The notes: a model not told the origin generated them from the letters alone. A stretch of 64,000 nt of DNA from Polycladomyces abyssicola (GCF_018326425.1 NZ_AP024601.1:1538001-1602000); one strand, 5' to 3'. Shown: positions 8,378 through 17,324, numbered from the stretch's first letter. Made by a program: numbers and translations.

Positions 8378-9532
8378 ATGGTGGAAGAAATGAAATCCGA
8401 AATGGCAGAAGTGACTCCGTTGAAGCGTGGAGATGTGGTCAAGGGCAAAGTGACCAAGGTGGAGGACAACCAGGCATTGGTGGACGTCGGATACAAATTT
8501 GACGGTGTGATCCCGATTTCAGAGTTGTCCAGCCTCCATGTGGATCGAGTGTCCGACGTTTTGCAGGAAGGACAGGAAGTGGAGGTCAAAGTGCTGCGCG
8601 TCAACGACGAGGAAGATAAATTGATCCTGTCCAAACGTGCGGTGGATGCCGAACGCGCTTGGGCGGAACTGCAACGGAAATTTGAATCCGGTGAAACGCT
8701 GGAAGCGACCGTGGCTGACATCGTCAAAGGCGGTCTGGTCGTAGATGTCGGCGTTCGTGGCTTTATCCCGGCCTCCTTGGTGGAGCGTCATTTTGTGGAA
8801 GATTTCTCCGATTACAAAGGACGCACCTTGCCGCTGAAAGTCATCGAAATCGATCCTTCCAAAAACAAGCTGATCCTGTCCCATAAAGCGGTTTTGGAAG
8901 AGGAAGCAGAGAAGAAGAAACAAGCCACCCTCGAGAGCTTGCAGGAAGGTCAAGTGATCGAAGGAACCGTTCAACGGATTACCGACTTCGGCGCTTTCGT
9001 GGATATCGGGGGCGTGGATGGTCTGGTTCATGTGTCCGAGTTGGCTTGGAACCGGGTGGAACATCCGTCCGACGTGCTGACCGAAGGTGACAAAGTACAG
9101 GTGAAAGTACTTAAAGTGGACCGCGACAACGAGCGGATCAGCCTGAGCATCAAGGAAACGCAACCGGGTCCGTGGGAAAAAGTGGGGGATGAGATCAAAA
9201 CCGGCGATGTGGTTACCGGTACCGTAAAACGTCTGGTCTCCTTCGGCGCCTTTGTCGAAGTGTATCCGGGCGTGGAAGGCTTGGTTCACATCTCGCAAAT
9301 TTCCCGTAAGCATATCGCTACACCGGCGGAAGTATTGGAAGAAGGGCAAGAAGTGCGCGTTAAGGTGCTGGATATGATGCCGGAACAAAAACGGATCAGC
9401 CTCAGCATCAAAGATGCCGAACAGGAAGAAGCGCGCAAAGAATTGCAAAACATCGATCGAAACAACAATAACGGCGGATTGAATGTCACGTTGGGCGATG
9501 TGTTTGGTGACCAACTCCGCCGCTTGAAATAA
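8378..9532 (+). CDS. ypfD: S1 RNA-binding domain protein (30S ribosomal protein S1 homologue)
   Basis: 384-residue protein with four S1 domains (about 17-85, 100-170, 187-257, 272-342). The repeated [18 protein letters not shown] and RISLSIK signatures are clear. It is shorter than the six-domain E. coli S1 and matches B. subtilis YpfD end to end, including the C-terminal [13 protein letters not shown]. It probably takes part in mRNA binding and translation. The frame is open from TTG 8351, but GAGGAGG eight bases before ATG 8378 sets the start. A strong terminator follows. Confidence 0.92.
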   Translation: MVEEMKSEMAEVTPLKRGDVVKGKVTKVEDNQALVDVGYKFDGVIPISELSSLHVDRVSDVLQEGQEVEVKVLRVNDEEDKLILSKRAVDAERAWAELQRKFESGETLEATVADIVKGGLVVDVGVRGFIPASLVERHFVEDFSDYKGRTLPLKVIEIDPSKNKLILSHKAVLEEEAEKKKQATLESLQEGQVIEGTVQRITDFGAFVDIGGVDGLVHVSELAWNRVEHPSDVLTEGDKVQVKVLKVDRDNERISLSIKETQPGPWEKVGDEIKTGDVVTGTVKRLVSFGAFVEVYPGVEGLVHISQISRKHIATPAEVLEEGQEVRVKVLDMMPEQKRISLSIKDAEQEEARKELQNIDRNNNNGGLNVTLGDVFGDQLRRLK

Positions 9533-9551
9533 GTCTTCCGGCCAAGGCCCG

Positions 9552-9584
9552 AAAACCGGCGAGCTTTCACTCGCCGGTTTTTTT
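9552..9584 (+). terminator. Intrinsic terminator after ypfD
   Basis: AAAACCGGCGAG (9552-9563) pairs with CTCGCCGGTTTT (9570-9581), six-base loop, followed by T. Confidence 0.9.
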
Positions 9585-9660
9585 CATGCTAAAAAACGGA
9601 TCAAGGCGCATACTACATGATACGGTGAGATGGAATCATTTTTTCATTTAAAGGAGCGTT

Positions 9661-10284
9661 TTGACATTGGCACCGGGTATTCCGGCGCAACTTTGCGTCT
9701 GGACCGTATGGATTTTATCAGTCACCGGTTGGTTGCCGCAGATCCATCAAGCATTTCACGTGGAAGATGCAAAACGATTCCGAAGATGGTTGTTATCATG
9801 GGGATTGGTATTTCCGTTGGAAGTGCAAATCACGCCGGATGTGCATGTTCAATTATCCTGGTTGTGGTTGGCGGCGGGATTTTTGGTATTGTTGACCAAA
9901 AGTGATCTTCATGAATGGGGAAAGCTGTTGGTAAGTATAGCAATGACCGGTGTGGTTTTCTTTCTGATCAGGGAATGGTCCTGGACTCGTCCGTCATTTA
10001 CGGGCATCTGGGTCCATGGGGTCATGTTGGGTTTGCTATGGTTGCTTTTGTGGACAGGGCACAAAAACTGGATTGATCGAACAGTCGCCGTTCTGGGTGG
10101 ACTGTTAATAGCAGACGGAATATGGTTGATGCTTCATCGCCAGATGTTTCGGCCGCTTCAAATCGGACACGGGGCATGGATGGATATGGTGATGCTCTTC
10201 CTGGCGGGATGGTTGACCGTGCATGTGTGTGGGAAATCTGCGGTCGATTGGGTTCGTGTACGGCTGTTTCGAACAACGCGTTGA
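9661..10284 (+). CDS. yphA: YphA-family integral membrane protein
   Basis: 207 residues with about six to seven predicted membrane segments; length and position between ypfD and the YIEGIA gene match B. subtilis YphA. Function is unknown. Start is a TTG: AAGGAG (9651-9656) lies four bases before TTG 9661 and ten before TTG 9667, so either could be used. The next gene begins 24 bases downstream, which makes this the first gene of a cluster (yphA, YIEGIA, capping subunit, two DUF3189-type genes) that ends before der. Confidence 0.7.
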   Translation: MTLAPGIPAQLCVWTVWILSVTGWLPQIHQAFHVEDAKRFRRWLLSWGLVFPLEVQITPDVHVQLSWLWLAAGFLVLLTKSDLHEWGKLLVSIAMTGVVFFLIREWSWTRPSFTGIWVHGVMLGLLWLLLWTGHKNWIDRTVAVLGGLLIADGIWLMLHRQMFRPLQIGHGAWMDMVMLFLAGWLTVHVCGKSAVDWVRVRLFRTTR

Positions 10285-10308
10285 TCAGGATGGGGAGGTT
10301 TTGATTGG

Positions 10309-11232
10309 ATGATGCAAGGGCTGATGCGTTTGGATCTGTATACGTGGGCGGTGATCATCGGTGTGTTGGCCGGTTTTGTGACACGACTCCTCATGTTGCG
10401 GACGGATTATCGACACTACCCCACATACCCGCACGGGCACGTGATGCATTTGTCGTTGGGGCTGATCGCCGCTGGTATGGGTGCAGTTGCTGTCCCCGCA
10501 TTGTTGGACCGCAACTATACGGCCATCACGTTTTTGGCCCTGGCAGCACAACAATTTCGCGAAGTACGCAACATGGAACGTGAAACAATGTCCAAACTGG
10601 ATCATATGGAACTGGTGCCTCGTGGTGCTTCTTATATCGAGGGAATCGCCATGGTATTTGAGGGGCGAAACTATTTAGTCATTTTTTCTTCGTTTATCAC
10701 TTCCCTTGCCGTGGTGATCAGCCATCGCTGGTACGGTGGCGTAATCACGGGATTGGTCATGATCCTCGCGGCAGCCCGACTGCGCACGGGGAAAGTCCTG
10801 CGGGAAATTGCTGAAATCCGCCTCGGAAACTTGCGTTGGGAGGGGGCTAACCTGTTTGTGGACGACATTCATTTGATGAACGTGGGACTGAAAAAGGATC
10901 GGGAAAGGATTGAACAACACGGGGTGGGTGTGGTGGTTCGGCCGTTGGATGGCGTTAGTGTGGTTACCTTGGCCAACCTGGGACAACGACAGGCGATTCT
11001 ACACGATGTTTCGGCCAGACTGGGGGTCTACCGCGATACCGGGGATGCCGGATTGGTACCGATCGCCAAACGAAAGCTGGATGACGGACGATTAGGAATT
11101 TTGGTGTTACCGCATGAAAAGGATGAGCAAAAAATCCTCGAGGCCGTGGCTCGTGTACCCGTACTGGAAAGTGCCATCCGTATGCCGGCAGAGACCCAGC
11201 ATCGCAACACTTCGTCGGTCAGGAGGGGATAG
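10309..11232 (+). CDS. YIEGIA family membrane protein
   Basis: 307-residue protein carrying the family name motif YIEGIA at about residues 108-113. Hydrophobic segments lie at about 11-28, 45-65, 120-138 and 142-158; the C-terminal half is soluble (LFVDDIHLMNVG onward). Related proteins occur in spore-forming Firmicutes with an adjacent capping subunit, as here. I believe this corresponds to the B. subtilis gene between yphA and der, but I leave the symbol blank. GGGGAGG precedes ATG 10309. No catalytic motif is seen, so a structural or channel-like role in a spore membrane is inference. Confidence 0.72.
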   Translation: MMQGLMRLDLYTWAVIIGVLAGFVTRLLMLRTDYRHYPTYPHGHVMHLSLGLIAAGMGAVAVPALLDRNYTAITFLALAAQQFREVRNMERETMSKLDHMELVPRGASYIEGIAMVFEGRNYLVIFSSFITSLAVVISHRWYGGVITGLVMILAAARLRTGKVLREIAEIRLGNLRWEGANLFVDDIHLMNVGLKKDRERIEQHGVGVVVRPLDGVSVVTLANLGQRQAILHDVSARLGVYRDTGDAGLVPIAKRKLDDGRLGILVLPHEKDEQKILEAVARVPVLESAIRMPAETQHRNTSSVRRG

Positions 11233-11234
11233 TC

Positions 11235-11435
11235 ATGATCGATATCACCATTGCGCAATCGATATTGGCTGTTGTTTCCTGTAAACCTAACCGTATAGGC
11301 AATGGCGCGGTTCCCGTATTTTTGGCACAATCAACAGAAGAGGTGCAGAAGTTGGGTGCGACTCTGGGCCAAATATTGGACGGGATGGTACATGAACTGG
11401 AGCCGGAGACCATCATCGTCGTGAAGCATTCGTGA
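11235..11435 (+). CDS. Capping complex subunit for YIEGIA
   Basis: 66-residue soluble alpha/beta protein starting two bases after the YIEGIA stop codon, with AGGAGGGG seven bases before ATG 11238 is not needed: ATG 11235 has AGGAGGGG at 11221-11228. Family members are annotated as the small partner of YIEGIA proteins. The sequence ILAVVSCKPNRIGNGAVPVF followed by a glutamate-rich helix is typical. Its stop overlaps the GTG of the next gene, which implies coupled translation. Confidence 0.68.
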   Translation: MIDITIAQSILAVVSCKPNRIGNGAVPVFLAQSTEEVQKLGATLGQILDGMVHELEPETIIVVKHS

Positions 11436-11821
11436 AAAGAAGGATTTATCTCAGTGAGGATGACGGAGCTGCTGCGTTGGTGGCGGCTTATGGGGATTCC
11501 CATCGCTGGCAGAAAGATGGGGTACCGGCGGACGTCGTAACATGGGGACGAAAAACAGGCATGGATTGGGCACAGGTGGGCCGGTTGTGGCCCGCCGGTT
11601 CGAGTGAGGATGGTCATGCTTTGTTTTTCGGGGGTGTCAGACAAAACGGAAAGATCGTGGAGAGGGCACTCCATTATTTCCTGCCGCTGGTCGGATCTTC
11701 TCCGCTTGACTGGGAAATGATCCTTTTGACATCCCGCAGTCCACGTGTGCGGTCATGGCGGGAGCTGGAAAAACAAGTGCAGCGCCTGTTTCCGCAAGTG
11801 GCAAAGGAGCTGAAACGGTGA
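11432..11821 (+). CDS. Divergent DUF3189-like protein
   Basis: 129-residue protein starting at GTG 11432 inside the stop of the capping subunit gene. The segment LFFGGVRQNGKIVERAL resembles the central strand-helix of DUF3189 proteins, but the N-terminal HCYG motif of that family is missing. It looks like a diverged or shortened paralogue of the next gene. Its own stop overlaps the GTG of that gene. Function is unknown; the family link is weak and rests on this segment and on position. Confidence 0.5.
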   Translation: MKRRIYLSEDDGAAALVAAYGDSHRWQKDGVPADVVTWGRKTGMDWAQVGRLWPAGSSEDGHALFFGGVRQNGKIVERALHYFLPLVGSSPLDWEMILLTSRSPRVRSWRELEKQVQRLFPQVAKELKR

Positions 11822-12330
11822 ACATCATCTACCATTGTTACGGCAGTGCCCATTCTTCCGTGATCGCCGCCGCCATTCATTTGGGGAAACTGCCGGATTC
11901 ACGGATTCCCGGGGTGCACGAGATTATGGCACTACCCGATTTCGATCGATCCGACGACCGATATCTCGGGTCTCTTTTTTACAAAGGAAAGGACGAAAAA
12001 GGGTTTTGCGTATATACATTGGGCTTGGGTGGCCAGTCCGCGGCAGCGCTTCAAACGATCAAGTCGATGTTGGCGTTGGAGGGAGCCGATCCCGAGTCTT
12101 TTCACTTTGTTGGCGCGTTGCACTGTATCACGTTCATGACCAAAGTGGGAGGAGCTTTGTCTCGGCGTTATGGTCTTAGTTTCATCGGCCGCCCGATCGC
12201 AGCTTGGGGTATCACACGCAGTTACCCGACATTGGTCGCTTTGGTGAAACAGGTAAAACAGCAGTTACATGGGGCAGGAGAAGCCATGGATTTGTCAAGG
12301 GTGTGTCCGGTCATTCACAGATCCGAATAA
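11818..12330 (+). CDS. DUF3189 family protein
   Basis: 170-residue protein with the DUF3189 hallmarks: N-terminal IIYHCYGSAHSSVIAAAIHL, the GFCVYTLGLGG strand, and the C-terminal GALSRRYGLSFIGRPIAAWG. Function is unknown; the conserved Cys and His near the N-terminus might bind a ligand. Start GTG 11818 lies about 11 bases after AAGGAG within the upstream gene. The frame is open upstream to 11755, but homology begins at residue 2 of this start. It is the last gene of the yphA-YIEGIA cluster. Confidence 0.68.
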   Translation: MNIIYHCYGSAHSSVIAAAIHLGKLPDSRIPGVHEIMALPDFDRSDDRYLGSLFYKGKDEKGFCVYTLGLGGQSAAALQTIKSMLALEGADPESFHFVGALHCITFMTKVGGALSRRYGLSFIGRPIAAWGITRSYPTLVALVKQVKQQLHGAGEAMDLSRVCPVIHRSE

Positions 12331-12415
12331 CGAGGGCGGACGGTTTCCCACAAGTGTATCCAGGATGGGAAAACATCCCCCAGGGTTGGAGAAAGCAGTT
12401 GAGGCCGGTTTCTGG

Positions 12416-12444
12416 TTGATTAATCGTGTTTTTACGGATAAGAT
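12416..12444 (+). promoter_or_regulatory. Candidate sigma-A promoter for der
   Basis: TTGATT (12416-12421), 17-base spacer, TAAGAT (12439-12444), about 55 bases before the der start. Hexamers match 5/6 and 4/6. It separates der-plsY-gpsA from the YIEGIA cluster. Confidence 0.5.
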
Positions 12445-12498
12445 AAGGTATGTCTGGCTGACAGGTTCGGATTTGTACGATCTGAGGAGAGGTAGCAG

Positions 12499-13815
12499 AT
12501 GAGTTTGCCAGTAGTAGCCATTGTAGGTCGACCCAATGTGGGGAAATCGACCATTTTCAACCGAATAGCAGGGGAAAGAATCGCGATCGTGGAAGATAAA
12601 CCAGGGATCACCCGGGATCGGATCTATTGCCGAGGTGAATGGAACGGGCGCTCCTTCCATCTGATTGACACTGGTGGATTGGAGTTTGGCGGCGATGACG
12701 AGATGTTGGAGCATATCCGACATCAGGCCGAGTTGGCGATCGAAGAGGCACACGTCATTCTGTTTCTCGTCGACGGTCAGGCAGGGATGACCGCGACCGA
12801 CGAAGAAGTGGCGCGTCTGCTTCATCGTTCCAACAAACCGGTGGTCGTCGGGGTGAACAAGGTGGATCATCCCAGCCATCGGGAAGTAATTTATGATTTT
12901 TACCAAATGGGATTTGGAGATGTGTTTCCGATCTCTGCCTTGCATGGTACGGGGACGGGTGATTTGCTGGACCGCATCGTCGAGTTGTTCCCCGATCTGG
13001 AAGAGGAAGAATACGACGAGGATACGATTCGTGTCTGTTTGATCGGACGGCCCAACGTCGGCAAATCGTCGTTGGTGAATGCGATCTTGGGAGAAGAACG
13101 CGTGATTGTCAGTCCGGTGGCGGGTACAACCCGGGACGCGATCGACACGCCGTTTGAGCGGGACGGACAAAAGTATGTACTGATCGATACTGCAGGTATG
13201 CGTAAAAAAGGACGGGTGTACGAAACCACCGAGAAGTACAGCGTGCTCCGTGCGCTCAAAGCAATTGAACGTTCCGATGTCGTCTTGGTGGTGTTGGACG
13301 GGGAACGTGGAATTGCCGAGCAGGACAAGCGGATTGCCGGTTATGCGCATGAAGCCGGACGGGCATCCATTTTTGTGGTGAATAAGTGGGACGCGGTCGA
13401 AAAAGATGACAAGACGATGGACCGTTTTCGCCGGGAGATTCGGGACGAGTTCCACTTCATGGATTATGCGCCCAGCCTGTTCGTCTCGGCAAAAACGAAG
13501 CGGCGGGTGCATACAATTTTGCCGATGGTGAATGAGGTAGCCGAACAGCATGCGATGCGCGTGTCCACTTCTGTGCTGAACGAAGTGTTGACCGATGCCG
13601 TACTGACGACACCACCACCTTCGGACAAAGGGAAACGTCTGCGGATTTTGTATGGCACCCAGGTGTCCGTGAAACCGCCGACATTCGTGTTGTTTGTCAA
13701 TGATCCCGAGCTGGCGCATTTCAGTTATCAACGGTATCTGGAAAATCGGCTGCGCGAAGCGTTCGGTTTCCACGGAACGCCCATACGGTTGTTGTTGCGT
13801 AAACGAAACGAATAG
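12499..13815 (+). CDS. der: Ribosome-associated GTPase Der (EngA)
   Basis: Double GTPase needed for 50S ribosome assembly, 438 residues. Two Era-like G domains carry P-loops GRPNVGKS at 10-17 and 183-190, with NKVD at 120-123 and NKWD in the second domain, followed by a C-terminal KH-like domain from about 350. ATG 12499 follows AGGAGAGG. It is followed 36 bases later by plsY and then gpsA, the same order as in many Bacillales, and is probably read from the promoter at 12416. Confidence 0.97.
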   Translation: MSLPVVAIVGRPNVGKSTIFNRIAGERIAIVEDKPGITRDRIYCRGEWNGRSFHLIDTGGLEFGGDDEMLEHIRHQAELAIEEAHVILFLVDGQAGMTATDEEVARLLHRSNKPVVVGVNKVDHPSHREVIYDFYQMGFGDVFPISALHGTGTGDLLDRIVELFPDLEEEEYDEDTIRVCLIGRPNVGKSSLVNAILGEERVIVSPVAGTTRDAIDTPFERDGQKYVLIDTAGMRKKGRVYETTEKYSVLRALKAIERSDVVLVVLDGERGIAEQDKRIAGYAHEAGRASIFVVNKWDAVEKDDKTMDRFRREIRDEFHFMDYAPSLFVSAKTKRRVHTILPMVNEVAEQHAMRVSTSVLNEVLTDAVLTTPPPSDKGKRLRILYGTQVSVKPPTFVLFVNDPELAHFSYQRYLENRLREAFGFHGTPIRLLLRKRNE

Positions 13816-13851
13816 AACAAGAGGAAACACGTGGTTTGAGGGGAGACGATT

Positions 13852-14442
13852 ATGATTGGCCTAGCAGTATTGTTGTCTTATCTCATCGGTTCCATCAGTT
13901 TCAGCTATGTAATCGTACGGTTGGCCAGGGGGATCGATATCCGGCAATATGGCAGCGGCAATGCGGGAGCCACCAATACATTGCGTGTAGTGGGAAAAGG
14001 GCCGGCTGCCTTGGTTTTTCTGTTGGACGGCGTCAAGGGAATGCTGGCAGTCGGTTTGGGGTACTGGTTGGACGGCTCCCCTGCTGCCATGATCTTGTGC
14101 GGCTTGGCGGCGATTGTGGGGCATAATTGGCCGATATTCCTGGGCTTTCGCGGAGGAAAGGGTATTGCCACCACTATCGGTGTGATGGCGGTTCTGACTT
14201 TTCAGGCAGCACTGATTGCCGGGATTTTCGCTATCGCCTCCATCATCTTGACGCGTTATGTTTCGCTTGGCTCGTTGATCTTCGTTGTCGGTTTGCCGAT
14301 CATGATTGGCTGGATCGGCTATCCTTCACCGTATTTTTCGGTGAGTCTGGTGATCGCACTGCTGGCCGTCATCCGTCATTCCCGCAACATTCGCGCGTTG
14401 CTTGCTGGAACTGAACGCCGGTTGGAATCGAAGGATCGATGA
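13852..14442 (+). CDS. plsY: Acyl-phosphate:glycerol-3-phosphate acyltransferase
   Basis: Integral membrane enzyme of 196 residues that adds the first acyl chain to glycerol-3-phosphate using acyl-phosphate. GSGNAGATN (34-42) and the FRGGKGIAT motif near 100 are the conserved cytoplasmic loops; five to seven membrane helices are predicted. GAGGGGAG precedes ATG 13852. gpsA, which makes its glycerol-3-phosphate substrate, begins 27 bases downstream. Confidence 0.95.
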   Translation: MIGLAVLLSYLIGSISFSYVIVRLARGIDIRQYGSGNAGATNTLRVVGKGPAALVFLLDGVKGMLAVGLGYWLDGSPAAMILCGLAAIVGHNWPIFLGFRGGKGIATTIGVMAVLTFQAALIAGIFAIASIILTRYVSLGSLIFVVGLPIMIGWIGYPSPYFSVSLVIALLAVIRHSRNIRALLAGTERRLESKDR

Positions 14443-14469
14443 TAGGAATGATCGGATGGAGGGAAGTCC

Positions 14470-15498
14470 ATGGGAAAGAAAACGGCCGCCGTGCTGGGAG
14501 CGGGCAGTTGGGGAACTGTCTTGGCGACGGTATTGGCGGACAATGGTTTTGAAGTGATCATGTGGGCACGACGGGAATCTACGGTGCAGGAAATCAATGA
14601 GCATCACCGCAATTCCCGATACATACCCGATGTCCATTTGCCCCGGTCCATTCGTGCCACGACATCAATAGAAGGAGCGATACGCGACCGGGAGATGGTG
14701 CTTTTCGTGGTTCCGTCGCAGTCGATGCGTGAAGTGGCGCGTGCGGCGGCACCCCATTTGCGGAAGGACGCCTTGATTATCCATGCGTCAAAAGGATTTG
14801 AACTGGATTCACTCAAACGGATGTCGGAAGTGTTGAAGGAAGAACTGCCAACCGGGCTTCGGGAGAAGATAGCGGTATTGTCAGGACCGAGCCATGCGGA
14901 AGAAGTGGCGAAAAAATCACCCACGACTGTTGTGGTTTCATCCGAGCGGCAACAAACGGCAGAGCTGGCTCAGTCCTACCTGATCAATCCGTATTTCCGC
15001 GTCTACACCAATCCCGATATGGTGGGAGTGGAAATCGGGGGATCACTCAAAAATATCATCGCATTGGGTGCGGGTTTATCTGACGGACTGGGCTTCGGAG
15101 ACAATGCCAAAGCCGCCTTGGTCACACGCGGGTTGGCTGAGATTACCCGATTGGGCATGGCGATGGGGGCCCGTCCGATCACATTTGCCGGACTGGCTGG
15201 TGTGGGGGACCTGGTGGTCACGTGCACCAGTCGTCACAGCCGTAACTGGCGTGCGGGTCACATGCTCAGCCAGGGCATGAGCTTAGATGAGGTACTCGAA
15301 CGTATGGGGATGGTGGTCGAGGGTGTGAAAACGACCCGGGCCGCTTACCGTTTGGCCCAGCAATATCAGGTGGAGATGCCCATCACCAACGAATTGCACG
15401 CAGTGCTGTTCGACCGGAAAGATCCTCGCCAAGCGGTCGAGGATTTGATGTGTCGCGGCAAGACAAATGAGATGGAGGAAATTGTACAGGGATGGTAG
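14470..15498 (+). CDS. gpsA: NAD(P)H-dependent glycerol-3-phosphate dehydrogenase
   Basis: Reduces dihydroxyacetone phosphate to sn-glycerol-3-phosphate for phospholipid synthesis. 342 residues; GAGSWG (10-15) is the nucleotide-binding loop, SKGFE and LSGPSHAEEV are substrate-domain signatures, and EIGGSLKNIIALGAG carries the conserved catalytic lysine region. ATG 14470 follows GGAGGGAAG. It is the last gene of the der-plsY-gpsA unit; a convergent terminator follows at 15642. Confidence 0.96.
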   Translation: MGKKTAAVLGAGSWGTVLATVLADNGFEVIMWARRESTVQEINEHHRNSRYIPDVHLPRSIRATTSIEGAIRDREMVLFVVPSQSMREVARAAAPHLRKDALIIHASKGFELDSLKRMSEVLKEELPTGLREKIAVLSGPSHAEEVAKKSPTTVVVSSERQQTAELAQSYLINPYFRVYTNPDMVGVEIGGSLKNIIALGAGLSDGLGFGDNAKAALVTRGLAEITRLGMAMGARPITFAGLAGVGDLVVTCTSRHSRNWRAGHMLSQGMSLDEVLERMGMVVEGVKTTRAAYRLAQQYQVEMPITNELHAVLFDRKDPRQAVEDLMCRGKTNEMEEIVQGW

Positions 15499-15641
15499 GA
15501 TTGGGCGATTGGTTGGGTGCCAGGATTGTGGAGAACGTCATATCCTGAAAGTACAGCTCACCATTACCGATCCAAATCAGCTCTTAGAATTCGGGTTAGG
15601 GACCAGACTCAGTTGGCTGAAGCGGTAATGGGGTAAATGAA

Positions 15642-15676
15642 AGGGGTAACGCAACTAGCGTTACCCCTGTTTTTGC
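15642..15676. terminator. Terminator between gpsA and the convergent gene
   Basis: Perfect 11-bp stem AGGGGTAACGC (15642-15652) with GCGTTACCCCT (15658-15668), then GTTTTT. The right arm overlaps the stop of the minus-strand gene, so it may serve both. Confidence 0.85.
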
Positions 15677-16206
15677 TGTCGCTCATCTTCGGGTCCGGGC
15701 AATTCGCTCACTTTGGCAAACGATCTCAGAAGGCTTTGCAATATCGGGGATTGCAGCAGATTCCACAGTTGACTCAAATCGAGATTGCCCGATAATCCCG
15801 GCGGAGAAAAAGGACCGGGATTATCGCGGTTGTCGTCTGAAAACGGCAGAGACGGTGGACGGTTTCGGAAGCCTCCGGGCGGACCAAAGGGAAAGAGAGG
15901 GCGGCGTGGCCCATTTCTGTTGCCCATATAGGTTTGAGCCAGTTCAAACATTCGAAACGCCGAATCCATGATGCGTTCGATCCGCTGGATTGATTGACTT
16001 AAGTCTTGGATGGTCGAACGGACATTGGCAAACCCGGAAATGATGCTGGCGAGATTGAGAGAAGAGAGCGGTTCGGCTTGAACCGGTTTGGTCGGGGATT
16101 GTCGGGGCTTGCGAGTTTGCGCGCGACGACGGGGACTCGGTTTTGCTTTTTTGATACGCGTATTTTTCGGTTTCAACGAAATTTCCTCCACTCGGGCTTT
16201 TGTCAT
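15661..16206 (-). CDS. Basic, proline-rich protein of unknown function
   Basis: 181 residues if started at ATG 16206, or 171 from TTG 16176, which has a better ribosome site (GGAGGA seven bases upstream). The N-terminal 45 residues are Lys/Arg/Pro-rich (KKAKPSPRRRAQTRKPRQ). A heptad-like helical segment follows (about 50-95, FANVRSTIQDLSQSIQRIER), then a Gly/Pro/Phe-rich linker and a C-terminal helix (about 143-170). This layout recalls spore coat or nucleoid-associated proteins, but I recognise no family. It converges on gpsA and is divergent from the yphE-yphF pair. Confidence 0.6.
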   Translation of the reverse strand: MTKARVEEISLKPKNTRIKKAKPSPRRRAQTRKPRQSPTKPVQAEPLSSLNLASIISGFANVRSTIQDLSQSIQRIERIMDSAFRMFELAQTYMGNRNGPRRPLFPFGPPGGFRNRPPSLPFSDDNRDNPGPFSPPGLSGNLDLSQLWNLLQSPILQSLLRSFAKVSELPGPEDERQQKQG

Positions 16207-16257
16207 CCTATCCTATGCGTTTGCACCAGAGAAGAGTAAGGACAGTCGCCCGTTTCG

Positions 16258-16286
16258 TTGGTAGGCATCCGTGGATTTGCTATACT
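16258..16286 (+). promoter_or_regulatory. Candidate promoter for yphE-yphF
   Basis: TTGGTA (16258-16263), 17-base spacer, TATACT (16281-16286), about 30 bases before the GTG at 16315. Confidence 0.45.
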
Positions 16287-16314
16287 GTAGGAGAAACGGG
16301 GAGGGAACGATATC

Positions 16315-16473
16315 GTGGATGTGATGATGGCGCTGTTTTTGTTGGTGTTGGCCAATTTTCTGATCGCACTGTCCAGATTGAGCCAGAGGAGAATCTGGCA
16401 GGGGTTCTGGAAAATTTTTGCCTTCTTGGCCTTCATATTGGCTTTTTTGTTCGGGTTGCGCTCGTTTTTGTAA
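16315..16473 (+). CDS. yphE: DUF2768 (YphE-like) small membrane protein
   Basis: 52-residue protein, GTG start at 16315 with GGGGAGGG upstream; ATG codons at the fourth and fifth positions are alternatives. Two hydrophobic helices flank a short basic loop (SRLSQRRIWQGFWK), the pattern of B. subtilis YphE. Position between gpsA and yphF agrees. It overlaps in another frame with a longer open frame that is not coding there. Role unknown; probably sporulation- or envelope-related. Confidence 0.62.
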   Translation: MDVMMALFLLVLANFLIALSRLSQRRIWQGFWKIFAFLAFILAFLFGLRSFL

Positions 16474-16487
16474 GAGGAGGATGGACG

Positions 16488-17204
16488 ATGAAACGGTGGA
16501 TCGGGTGGATCAGTGTATTCGTCAGCTTTCTGATGATGACGGGGTGCATGTATCCCCAGAATCTGCGTCAGGACGTCGCACATCTCCCTCAGCATGTGTC
16601 GACGGTACAGGCAGCGGTGGATGCGTATCGAAAAAATGAGAGGAATCGGTTGCCCATCAAGGAAAGGGCGCCGCAAGCACCATTTTTGTATGGGAAATAC
16701 ATCATCGATTTTTCCAAACTGCAAGGTTATATCAGCCAGATTCCGCCCAGTGCGTTTGAGGAGGGTGGGGATTTCCTCTATGTGCTGACGGTGGTGGACA
16801 AGCAGTTGGCGGTCCGTCTGTATGATTTGCGGGTGACGGAAAAGCTGCGGGAGCTTCAGCCGGCCATACAGGTTTATCGTGAGAAAAACGGAAAATGGCC
16901 ATTCGCCTCCGTGGTAGGCAATGGGTTCTATACGATCGACTACCGGGTGTTGCAGACGGACCCGGTGACGATTCCCAGTCCATACCATCCTCATTTGCAG
17001 CTTCCTCTGTTGATTGACGACAAAGGGCGGCTGTACGTGGATTACCGAATGGATGTCATGCAATACCTGCAGCAGTCTTCGAAGCGTCTCCCCGAAGGGA
17101 CCGACATGGTAGGGTGGTTGGAAAAACAGTCGTTGTACCTTCCGGCGCATACACCACCGATGCGGTTGAAAAAAGGGGAGCCGGTCTTGGAACGTGTCCG
17201 GTAA
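16488..17204 (+). CDS. yphF: YphF-like lipoprotein
   Basis: 238-residue predicted lipoprotein. The N-terminal signal ends in the lipobox MMTGC, with Cys at residue 20, so the mature protein is anchored on the outer face of the membrane. The rest is soluble with a conserved-looking repeat (FLYGKYIIDFSKLQ). Length and place between yphE and spoIVA fit B. subtilis YphF, whose function is unknown. AGAGGAGG seven bases before ATG 16488 fixes the start, and it follows yphE by 14 bases. Confidence 0.72.
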   Translation: MKRWIGWISVFVSFLMMTGCMYPQNLRQDVAHLPQHVSTVQAAVDAYRKNERNRLPIKERAPQAPFLYGKYIIDFSKLQGYISQIPPSAFEEGGDFLYVLTVVDKQLAVRLYDLRVTEKLRELQPAIQVYREKNGKWPFASVVGNGFYTIDYRVLQTDPVTIPSPYHPHLQLPLLIDDKGRLYVDYRMDVMQYLQQSSKRLPEGTDMVGWLEKQSLYLPAHTPPMRLKKGEPVLERVR

Positions 17205-17295
17205 ATCCGTTGGCTAAGTTGTGTGATCAGTCAGGCGGTAACGGTTTCCGATGCGGATGATATTCACTGGGCAAGTCACGGGGTGATCACGCTAA

Positions 17296-17324
17296 GCATA
17301 TTTGTCTCCTGGTATTCATACATG
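17296..17324 (+). promoter_or_regulatory. Sigma-E-like promoter
   Basis: GCATATT (17296-17302), 14-base spacer, CATACATG (17317-17324). This closely fits the mother-cell sigma-E pattern (GHATATT, 14 bases, CATAYAHT-like). The start point would fall near 17331, 38 bases before the small membrane gene at 17369. Confidence 0.6.

Noticed and set aside
8519-9514. 331-codon open frame antisense to ypfD
   Set aside because: Shadow of the S1-domain repeats, no family resemblance.
12295-13830. 511-codon open frame antisense to der
   Set aside because: It mirrors der exactly, has a His/Phe/Arg-rich composition typical of antisense frames in this codon bias, and no ribosome site or family match.
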